A stretch of 8,417 nt of DNA from Candidatus Hydrogenedentota bacterium (GTDB lineage Bacteria; Hydrogenedentota; Hydrogenedentia; Hydrogenedentales; CAITNO01). Location: positions 1-8,417 of the forward strand of contig CAIJOU010000842.1 of assembly GCA_903822375.1 (NCBI GenBank). The letters are read 5' to 3'. The notes under the pieces were generated by a model. That model made no database searches. It was not told where the DNA came from and was given only the letters and a program-made list of their open reading frames with translations. How positions within the stretch are numbered: position 1 is the first letter of the stretch; each line of letters opens with the position of its first letter. Position numbers and translations under genes: made by a program. Below are positions 1-5,562 of the stretch, one piece after another.

Positions 1-55
1 CACTCAAAAGCTCTTTCCAATGCTTCGCCAATTTGATACTCTTCTCACCAGACAT
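1..55 (-). CDS. Partial N-terminus of an unrecognised protein, running off the left edge
   Basis: Reading the minus strand from 55 gives 18 uninterrupted codons, MSGEKSIKLAKHWKELLS, before the sequence ends. The start is well supported: a GGAGGA Shine-Dalgarno (complement of 62-67) precedes the ATG with about seven bases between, the best ribosome binding site on this side of the window. The fragment is charged and amphipathic, has no signal peptide, and is too short to assign to a family. The gene diverges from the threonine aldolase gene. Its start codon and second codon lie in one arm of a perfect 14-bp inverted repeat, so the transcript leader could fold over the start. A 75-codon frame overlaps here out of phase; I prefer the 55 start because of its ribosome binding site. 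The start is fairly sure; the function is unknown. Confidence 0.6.
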   Translation of the reverse strand, partial: MSGEKSIKLAKHWKELLS

Positions 56-112
56 GATGTTTCCTCCATGGGGCCTGTCGCCCCGGGGTTGTTTGTCAGA
101 AACATCATGTCT
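50..112 (-). promoter_or_regulatory. Perfect 14-bp inverted repeat covering the start codon of the divergent gene
   Basis: AGACATGATGTTTC at 50-63 is the exact reverse complement of GAAACATCATGTCT at 99-112, with 35 bp between. In the minus-strand transcript the second arm contains the AUG and second codon of the partial gene, while GGAGG sits at the edge of the loop. The loop can fold again, because GGGGC and GCCCC lie within it. Folding would hide the start codon, so translational control is plausible. On the plus strand the same palindrome is followed by a T6 run (114-119), so it could instead act as a terminator in that direction. A repressor operator is a third possibility. The symmetry is seen directly; every role is inferred. 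The rest of the divergent spacer, to 292, holds a nine-base C run at 157-165 and no convincing promoter. Confidence 0.5.
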
Positions 113-292
113 CTTTTTTGCAGAACTTGTGAAGCATAACCCGGACGCGGCGGCGGCCCCCCCCCTTGGCTGTCCCCATTCCTGCCGTCTTGCGTACTCA
201 TTGTCCATTGCCCATTCTGGCGGGATTGCACCGCATTCCTGTAGACTATGCACCGGGAGGGGTGGTCTGAAGCATCCTAGATGGAGGTACAC

Positions 293-1330
293 ATGCAGGA
301 AATCGTCGATCTTCGGAGTGACACGGTCACCAGGCCCAGCCCGGGCATGCGCCGGGCCATGGCCGAGGCCGAGGTGGGCGACGATGTCTTTGGCGACGAT
401 CCCACCGTGCGGCGACTGCAGGACCATGCCGTCGCACTGCTGGGCATGGAGGCGGCCTTGTTCCTGCCCACGGGCACCATGGCCAACCTGGTGGCGTTCC
501 TGTCGCAGACGCGGCCCGGCGATTCGGTTATCCTGAGCGAAATGGCCCACCCGGTCCTGTATGAAAGCGGCAATCTGGCCATGGTGGCCGGGTTGATGAC
601 CCGCACGGTCGCGGACCCCCTGGGGAAGATGTCCGCCGAACAGGTGGCGGAAATGGTCGTGCAGACCAGCGATCCGCACCATTCGCAGACCACGCTGGTT
701 GCCTTGGAAAACACGACCAACCGCGGCGGCGGCGCCTATTACGAATACTACGAGATCGAATCCATCGCGCAACTGTGCCGCAACCGCGGTCTGCGGCTGC
801 ATTGTGACGGCGCGCGGTTGTTCAACGCCTGCGCCGCTTCAAATCTCGAACCGGAATACTGCGTGCGCGGCTGCGACACGGTAAGTTTCTGCCTTTCCAA
901 GGGCTTGGGCGCACCGGCGGGCTCGCTGCTCGCGGGCACCCGCGACACCATCACGCGGGCCCTCCGCTTCCGCAAAATGCTCGGCGGCGGCATGCGCCAG
1001 TCGGGCGTACTGGCTGCGGCGGGACTGTATGCGCTGGAAAACCATGTGCGCGACCTTGAGGAGGACCACCGGCGCGCGCGGGCTTTCCGCCAGGCGCTGG
1101 AGGCCGAAGGCGTGCCCTTTGCCCTGCCGTCGCCGACGAATATCCTCTACATTGAAACCAATGACCCCGCCGGGAACATTAAAGAACTGTCGGCGCGCGG
1201 CGTGCTGGCCATGGCGGCCGGCAGGGACCGCATCCGCGCGGTGTTCCACCGCGACATAGACGACGCGGGAATGAACTGGGCCGTGGAGGCCTTTAAAGAA
1301 GTGCTGGCCCGGCGGCAGCCTTCTGAATAG
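293..1330 (+). CDS. ltaE: Low-specificity L-threonine aldolase, PLP enzyme
   Basis: Cytosolic fold-type I PLP enzyme that cleaves L-threonine or L-allo-threonine to glycine and acetaldehyde. The start at 293 gives 345 residues, normal for the family; GGAGGT at 283-288 lies four bases upstream. An in-frame ATG at 281 would add four residues but overlaps that ribosome binding site, and the family normally opens just before the DLRSDT motif. Counting from 293: DLRSDTVT near residues 6-13, EVGDDVFGDDPT near 27-38, PTGTMAN near 59-65, the ring-stacking histidine of AHPVLYE near 86, ENT near 139, the PLP-binding aspartate and arginine in CDGAR near 172-175, the Schiff-base lysine of SKGLGAP near 203, and LGGGMRQ near 230-236. 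All key residues are present. It is followed by a long hairpin-rich spacer, so it is probably monocistronic. Confidence in the family is very high; stereospecificity cannot be read from sequence. Confidence 0.95.
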   Translation: MQEIVDLRSDTVTRPSPGMRRAMAEAEVGDDVFGDDPTVRRLQDHAVALLGMEAALFLPTGTMANLVAFLSQTRPGDSVILSEMAHPVLYESGNLAMVAGLMTRTVADPLGKMSAEQVAEMVVQTSDPHHSQTTLVALENTTNRGGGAYYEYYEIESIAQLCRNRGLRLHCDGARLFNACAASNLEPEYCVRGCDTVSFCLSKGLGAPAGSLLAGTRDTITRALRFRKMLGGGMRQSGVLAAAGLYALENHVRDLEEDHRRARAFRQALEAEGVPFALPSPTNILYIETNDPAGNIKELSARGVLAMAAGRDRIRAVFHRDIDDAGMNWAVEAFKEVLARRQPSE

Positions 1331-1381
1331 GTCGGTGCACGCAAACAATGGTCTCAGACGTCGTCACGAAGTGCCTGTGCT

Positions 1382-1399
1382 ACAATCTTTGCAGATTGT
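1382..1399. other. Small hairpin downstream of ltaE
   Basis: ACAATCT (1382-1388) and AGATTGT (1393-1399) form a perfect 7-bp stem with a TTGC loop, about 50 bp after the ltaE stop codon. No T run follows it, so it is not a standard intrinsic terminator. It may protect the transcript 3' end or simply be the outermost palindrome of the repeat cluster that begins at 1422. Confidence 0.4.
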
Positions 1400-1421
1400 C
1401 AACGTCTTATAGGATTGTTCG

Positions 1422-1476
1422 CTTCCCCGAAGGGGAAGAATATGAGTAGCCGGAGGTGACCGAAGGGAAGCTCCGG
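1422..1476 (+). repeat. REP-like palindromic repeat unit, copy 1
   Basis: The unit has two parts. A 7-bp hairpin, CTTCCCC-GAA-GGGGAAG (1422-1438), is followed by four bases and then a 34-base block at 1443-1476 that starts TGAGTAGCCGGAGGTGACCG. The block folds through CCGGAG (1450-1455) and CTCCGG (1471-1476). A second copy lies in inverted orientation at 1586-1638; the 34-base blocks match at 31 positions. Repeats of this build, a triloop hairpin plus linker plus larger palindrome, are familiar as dispersed intergenic elements in planctomycete-like genomes, but I cannot name a family. They may be non-autonomous elements mobilised by a REP-associated tyrosine transposase encoded elsewhere. 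No transposase is seen in this window. Confidence 0.65.
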
Positions 1477-1496
1477 AAAGTGGCCAAAAGTCCGTC

Positions 1497-1562
1497 AACC
1501 CCGTAGCGGGTTGAATGTGAATCCGGGTAAGAGACCCTGCGGACATTCAACCCGCTACGGGG
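1497..1562. repeat. Perfect 20-bp inverted repeat at the centre of the repeat cluster
   Basis: CCCCGTAGCGGGTTGAATGT at 1499-1518 is repeated exactly as its reverse complement at 1543-1562, with a 24-base loop that carries a further small stem, GGGT (1525-1528) with ACCC (1534-1537). Each arm also folds alone as CCCG-TAG-CGGG followed by GAATGT. That resembles the hairpin-plus-AATGTGAAT pattern of the flanking units, so this may be two more REP-like units placed head to head. The structure could form a cruciform in DNA or a long hairpin in RNA read through from ltaE. The two arms are identical, which suggests recent origin or gene conversion. Confidence 0.7.
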
Positions 1563-1585
1563 CTGGAAGGTCTTCTTGCGCAGAG

Positions 1586-1638
1586 CCGGAGGTTCCCTAC
1601 GGTCACCTCCGGCTATTCACATTGGTCCCTCCGGGACC
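1586..1638 (-). repeat. REP-like palindromic repeat unit, copy 2 (inverted)
   Basis: This is the inverted partner of the unit at 1422-1476. The 34-base block 1586-1619 matches the complement of 1443-1476 at 31 positions. The palindrome pairs CCGGAGGT (1586-1593) with ACCTCCGG (1605-1612), an 8-bp stem that is better formed than in copy 1. The terminal hairpin GGTCCC-TCC-GGGACC (1624-1638) holds the same relative place, four bases from the block, but has a different stem sequence with pairing kept. Together the two copies and the central inverted repeat make a nested palindrome of about 215 bp between ltaE and nagD. Confidence 0.65.
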
Positions 1639-1697
1639 TTGGGCAGCGCCCACAGACAGCGCGCTGCTGTCATTGAGAAGTGCCGCGAGCATGCCTT

Positions 1698-1726
1698 GCG
1701 CGGGACGGCCCGCGCCGCTTTTGTTT
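1698..1726 (+). terminator. Terminator-like hairpin in the nagD leader
   Basis: GCGCGGG (1698-1704) and CCCGCGC (1709-1715) form a perfect all-GC 7-bp stem with an ACGG loop, then CGC and a T-rich tract, TTTTGTTT (1719-1726). The T tract starts three bases after the stem, slightly late for an ideal intrinsic terminator. It ends about 30 bp before the nagD start codon. It could end transcription coming from ltaE through the repeat cluster, or act as an attenuator in the nagD leader. Two smaller stems lie just upstream: TGGGC-AGC-GCCCA (1640-1652) and GACAGC/GCTGTC (1655-1671). Confidence 0.4.
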
Positions 1727-1755
1727 ACTGCCGTAGCCCAAACTGGAAAGACAAC

Positions 1756-2523
1756 ATGATGAGCGAACCAAAGAACTACCTTATCGACATGGACGGCGTG
1801 CTGGTGCGCGGACGCACCGCGATTCCCGGCGCGCAGGACTTTATTGACCGGCTGCGCGAGCGCGGCGCCAAATTCCTGGTGGTGACCAACAACCCGATCT
1901 TCACGCCGGCCGACCTGGCGCACCGACTGCGCATGACCAGTCTGGACATCCAGCCGGAGAACATTTTCACCTCGGCCATGGCCACGGCGCAGTTTCTGCA
2001 CTGGCAGCACCCGCACGGCACGGCTTTTGTGATCGGCGAGAGCGGCCTGACCAGCGCGCTCCACGAGATCGGCTACATCATCACCGACCATCATCCGGAC
2101 TATGTGGTGCTGGGCGAGACGAACGGCTACAGTTTCGAGAACATCACCAAGGCGGTGCGCCTGGTGGCCGCGGGGGCGCGCTTCATCGCCACCAACCCGG
2201 ACGCCTCGGGGCCGACCGAGGACGGCATCGTGCCGGCCTGCGGCGCGATGGCCGCGCTGATTGAGAAGACCACGGGGCGCGCGCCGCTGTACATCGGCAA
2301 GCCCGCCCCCCTGATGATGCGCAGCGCCATGAACCATCTGGGTGTTCATTCGCAAAACACCATCATGGTCGGCGACCGCATGGACACGGATGTGATCGCC
2401 GGCATGCAGGCCGGCATGGAGACGGTGCTCGTGCTGACCGGGGTCACCACCCGCGAGCACATGGCGCGCTATCCCTATCAGCCCACGCGGGTGCTCAACT
2501 CCGTGGCGGACATCGAAGTCTGA
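1756..2523 (+). CDS. nagD: NagD-type HAD-IIA phosphatase
   Basis: Cytosolic haloacid-dehalogenase-superfamily phosphatase of subclass IIA. E. coli NagD, which hydrolyses ribonucleoside 5'-monophosphates such as UMP, is the closest relative I recognise, with similar length (255 residues here, about 250 there) and long shared stretches. Motifs: DMDGVL with nucleophile Asp11 and acid/base Asp13, motif II VVTNNP with Thr44, the IIA cap domain between motifs II and III (roughly 60-170), GKPAP with Lys182 (motif III), and GDRMDTD at 206-212 (motif IV). FTSAMATAQF and GARFIATNPD also match NagD closely. The start at 1756 is preceded by GGAAAG with five bases between; the frame is open back to 1576, but that stretch is repeat and leader DNA without a conserved motif. 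An adjacent ATG at 1759 is equally possible. The MFS gene follows 53 bp later on the same strand. The physiological substrate is uncertain, as usual for this family. Confidence 0.9.
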   Translation: MMSEPKNYLIDMDGVLVRGRTAIPGAQDFIDRLRERGAKFLVVTNNPIFTPADLAHRLRMTSLDIQPENIFTSAMATAQFLHWQHPHGTAFVIGESGLTSALHEIGYIITDHHPDYVVLGETNGYSFENITKAVRLVAAGARFIATNPDASGPTEDGIVPACGAMAALIEKTTGRAPLYIGKPAPLMMRSAMNHLGVHSQNTIMVGDRMDTDVIAGMQAGMETVLVLTGVTTREHMARYPYQPTRVLNSVADIEV

Positions 2524-2576
2524 CCCGTTGCGCCGGACCCGCGAAGGCCAGCAACACCCTTGGAATCCCCGTTTTC

Positions 2577-3947
2577 ATGCAGGCACCCGTCATTTCAGGC
2601 TTCCGCCAGCTCGAGCCCGCACCACGCCGCTTCCTCTTCTTCGTTGCGGTGAACGTGGTGTCGTGGCAAAACATCGTCGGGCCGGCGATGGTGCTTTTTG
2701 CGCGCAAGATCGACATGCCCGAATCGCTGGTCGGCCTGCTGATTTCGTTCATGCCCTTCGCGCAGCTCCTGCTGCTGGTGACCATGCCGCTGGTCACGCG
2801 CTTCGGCCCGAAGCGCGTCATGCTGTGGGCGTGGTTCTCGCGCAACCTGATCTGCTGCATCGTGTTCACCATGCCCTTCGCGCTGCGCGCCGGCGACCGC
2901 CGCGTCGCCTGGATGGTGCTCACCGTGGCCATACTCGGCTTCTGCGTCATGCGCGCGGTAGGCTCGGGCGGATGGCTGCCCTGGCTGCACGAGATTGTCC
3001 CCGATGACCGCCGCTCGGTCTATTTCAGCACCGAGACGGCGGTGACGCAGGTGATCAACATCGCCATCATGTTTGTGCAGGCCTGGCTGCTGGCCGGCAG
3101 CAACCCGAGCATCGCCCGGTTCCTGATCATCTATGCCATCGGCATCGCCATGGGCTTTATGAGCCTGATCACCATGTCCCGCATCCACGGCGGCGAACCC
3201 TTTGCGGAACGGCCCTCCTTCCGCGACGAGGTGGGCGCGTATGTCTCCGCCTTCTGCAACGGCCCCTATCTGCGGTTCATGCTCACGGCCACCTTCTGCA
3301 TTTCCAGCATGTCCTGGTTCGGCTCGGCGGCGGTGATGTACATGCGCGACATGCTGAAGCTGCACGACAGCATGACCATGACGGTCAGCGCCGTGGCGAG
3401 CGTGGGCGTGCTGCTCACCGTCGCGCCCTGGGGCCGTTTCACCGAGCACAGCGGCAGCGGACGGGCCATGTTCAAGTCCCTCACCGGGCACGCCCTTTCG
3501 GCCGTGCTCATGCTGGTGCTCCCGCTGGAAGGCCCCTGGCGGGCCGCCGGGGCGGGGGCGGCCATGACACTGGCGGCCGTGTTCTGCTCCGCCTTCATGG
3601 TCGCGGCCAACCGCTCCATGCTGAACCAGACCCCCGAAGACAAACGCATCGGCTACACGGCGGCATGGACGGTCTGCACGTCCATGGCCTACGGCATAAC
3701 GCCGCTGCTGGCGGGGATACTCATTGAGCACTTCCGGCTGCCGGGCTTCCGCACCTGTTTCACGCTCGCCGTCGCCACCGGTTTCGCGGGCGCGGTTTCA
3801 TGCCTCTATGTGGTGCCTGAAGGAACGGCGAAACGGCCCACGGTTGCCTCGGTGCTGCACCCTTCCGCAATGACGCGCACCCTGGCCCGGATCGCCGCAA
3901 TCACCCTCGGCCTGCACGAGAGCAACCGGGATGACCGCAAGGGATAA
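2577..3947 (+). CDS. MFS transporter, 12 predicted membrane helices, substrate unknown
   Basis: A 456-residue inner-membrane carrier of the major facilitator superfamily. I count twelve hydrophobic segments, at roughly 18-42, 51-73, 80-103, 109-136, 155-173, 178-200, 233-256, 267-284, 301-318, 322-347, 358-383 and 391-413. The loop after helix 2 (TRFGPKR, 74-80) sits where the MFS motif A (G-x-x-x-D-R-x-G-R) belongs, though it lacks the usual aspartate. After helix 4, WLPWLHEIVPDDRRSVYFS resembles the conserved W-x-x-W and P-x-x-R-R motif of a poorly studied bacterial MFS group. A hydrophilic stretch at 202-230 is the central cytoplasmic loop. The C-terminal 40 residues are cytoplasmic. The start is the first ATG in frame and has only a weak ribosome binding site (TTGGAA, 11 bases upstream). 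Being 53 bp behind nagD suggests one transcript. Substrate cannot be assigned; a link to the nucleotide or sugar phosphate handled by NagD is speculation. Confidence 0.85.
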   Translation: MQAPVISGFRQLEPAPRRFLFFVAVNVVSWQNIVGPAMVLFARKIDMPESLVGLLISFMPFAQLLLLVTMPLVTRFGPKRVMLWAWFSRNLICCIVFTMPFALRAGDRRVAWMVLTVAILGFCVMRAVGSGGWLPWLHEIVPDDRRSVYFSTETAVTQVINIAIMFVQAWLLAGSNPSIARFLIIYAIGIAMGFMSLITMSRIHGGEPFAERPSFRDEVGAYVSAFCNGPYLRFMLTATFCISSMSWFGSAAVMYMRDMLKLHDSMTMTVSAVASVGVLLTVAPWGRFTEHSGSGRAMFKSLTGHALSAVLMLVLPLEGPWRAAGAGAAMTLAAVFCSAFMVAANRSMLNQTPEDKRIGYTAAWTVCTSMAYGITPLLAGILIEHFRLPGFRTCFTLAVATGFAGAVSCLYVVPEGTAKRPTVASVLHPSAMTRTLARIAAITLGLHESNRDDRKG

Positions 3948-3981
3948 GAAGCACAACTTCACCCATCACCCTTCAGACTTC

Positions 3982-5556
3982 CTACGGCAGCGCCAGCCGG
4001 GCCTCGGCGCGCACTTCACCCTTGTCGCATGCGGCCAGAAGGCTCAATTCCTTGACGCGCCCGGCGCTGTCGAGATAGGGCTGTGCGGTCTTGAGAAAAC
4101 TCTCCGCCGTCTGACCGCGCACGAGATGGTATTCGGCCAGCTCTCTGCCGATGTCGACGATGGCCTGTGCCGCGGGCTTGGGCCGCACGCAAAGATACAG
4201 ATTGCCCTTGGTTTCCAGCGTGGCCGCCGGGGGCGCCGCGGCCATTTCGGCCGCCGTGGTGAGGGAAGTGCTAAACAGAACACCGTCATTCTGAATGACG
4301 AAGGCGGGTTTCATGGACGGCCCGCCGACCATCGGCAGATAGACCATCTTCTTTTCCGCATCGACTCTCGGAACCGCATCAATGCCGGGTATTTCAGCCG
4401 GCACGGGCGGGGGAGCCTGAATGAGCGCCGCCACGGCGTTCACGCCGCCGTCCACCGAACCCGCAAGGATTGGCACGGGCATCATCTCGTTGAGGTCCAC
4501 CCCCGTCCAGGACAGGCGCATGCCCCCAGTCGCACCGTTCAGCACGCCCTGGAGCAGCGAAATGGCGGGCGCGAAGGCGCTGTTGCCGGACAATGCCCCG
4601 GCACCCAGCACCATGGCGACTTTGTCTTCCTGACCGAACGCCCTGGCAACCTGGAGCAGTGTTTCATTGACGGGCTTGCCGAAATCGGCCGAGAGCATGA
4701 CGCATCCGTCCGGTGCAACCCGCAGGTCGCGCGGCGTGGTCCCCTCCAGCAGTCCGGCAAAACGCTGTTTCCACGCGTCGCCGACCCTGGCCTTTACCGA
4801 AGCACGGATGGACGCGGGCTCCATCCACAAAGAGAACTGGACCGCGTCAAAAGTGCCCTTCAGTTCGGGCACGGCGGCCGGGTCGACCCGGCCGTAGAGG
4901 TCGGCCCCCGCCGCGGCGGTGGACCATTCGGCCAACGCGGCGGGACCCGCCGCCTCGTCCGCGTCCAAGGTAAGCGCGTGGGCAAGGGTCCGCCGCGACG
5001 GGCTTGCCAGCAGCACGCGGCCGCGCACGGCATAGTACAGGGACGCCTCGGGCACATATCGCAGATGCAGGCCGCCCGCGTTGTCCGACTTGATCATCGG
5101 CAGGAAGTGCAGGGCATACTCGGCCAGACAGCCGATATGGGTCATGCGCGTGACGACAAGAAGGTCGTCAAAACTGTCCGGGCGGGAACTGGACCAGTGG
5201 CTAATACCCGTGCTCAGGTTGTTCAGCAGCCACTTGGGCAGCGGCGGATTGGCCGAAAGCCTCGAGAATTCGGCACGGGTGGCGTCGCCGGCGGGAAGCA
5301 GTTCCCACAGGCGCGAGGCGCCCAGTATTTCCTGCTTGCGCATCACGTCCACCACGCACGCCTGGAAAGACCGGTCCCTGGGGATGAGGGTGCCCATGCC
5401 ATAGTTGTCCCGGCTCATCCACAGTGCCGCAAGCGCAACCAGCAGGCAGAGCAACAGCACGCCCCGGCCGATACGGCCGGCCGCGCGCCGGCGAAGGTCG
5501 CGGCGCCGCTTGCGCAGGCTGCCGCCCATGGAGAAATTGCGAACCACGTCACTCAT
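3982..5556 (-). CDS. Single-pass membrane-anchored protein of unknown function
   Basis: A 524-residue protein I do not recognise. Residues 1-31 are strongly basic (LRKRRRDLRRR at 14-24), residues 32-48 form one hydrophobic helix (GVLLLCLLVALAALWM), and the remaining 475 residues lack further membrane segments. This predicts a type II topology with a large extracytoplasmic domain. That domain has alternating strand-like and helix-like stretches, few cysteines, an acidic and alanine-rich middle (196-225) and a proline-rich linker (APPPVPAEIP, 381-390) that may separate two subdomains. It loosely recalls large planctomycete proteins of the DUF3352 type, but I cannot confirm this. It is the second gene of an operon: only 6 bp separate its ATG from the upstream stop codon, and AAGGAG within the end of that gene is its ribosome binding site. 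Its job is therefore probably tied to the secreted hydrolase before it, perhaps as scaffold, inhibitor or substrate-binding partner. Confidence 0.8.
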   Translation of the reverse strand: MSDVVRNFSMGGSLRKRRRDLRRRAAGRIGRGVLLLCLLVALAALWMSRDNYGMGTLIPRDRSFQACVVDVMRKQEILGASRLWELLPAGDATRAEFSRLSANPPLPKWLLNNLSTGISHWSSSRPDSFDDLLVVTRMTHIGCLAEYALHFLPMIKSDNAGGLHLRYVPEASLYYAVRGRVLLASPSRRTLAHALTLDADEAAGPAALAEWSTAAAGADLYGRVDPAAVPELKGTFDAVQFSLWMEPASIRASVKARVGDAWKQRFAGLLEGTTPRDLRVAPDGCVMLSADFGKPVNETLLQVARAFGQEDKVAMVLGAGALSGNSAFAPAISLLQGVLNGATGGMRLSWTGVDLNEMMPVPILAGSVDGGVNAVAALIQAPPPVPAEIPGIDAVPRVDAEKKMVYLPMVGGPSMKPAFVIQNDGVLFSTSLTTAAEMAAAPPAATLETKGNLYLCVRPKPAAQAIVDIGRELAEYHLVRGQTAESFLKTAQPYLDSAGRVKELSLLAACDKGEVRAEARLALP

Positions 5557-5562
5557 GGGAAA

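Noticed and set aside
201..249. Sigma-70-type promoter for ltaE from TTGTCC, TTGCCC or TTGCAC with TAGACT
   Set aside because: None of the -35-like hexamers lies 16-18 bp from an acceptable -10 hexamer, so the match is no better than chance.
1422..1638. CRISPR array
   Set aside because: The repeats are inverted rather than regularly spaced direct copies, only two copies of each exist, and no cas gene is present.
1576..1755. N-terminal extension of nagD back to an ATG at 1576
   Set aside because: The extension translates the inverted REP-like unit and the leader hairpins. NagD proteins begin just before the DxDG motif, and GGAAAG supports the start at 1756.
1603..2460. Long minus-strand frame opposite nagD
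   Set aside because: It is also in codon register with nagD, has low-complexity His/Arg/Gly-rich translation, and extends into repeat DNA. It is a shadow frame.
2595..3731. Long minus-strand frame opposite the MFS gene
   Set aside because: It is in codon register with the transporter, with a His/Gly/Arg-rich product lacking any membrane or domain pattern. The plus strand gives twelve coherent hydrophobic helices.
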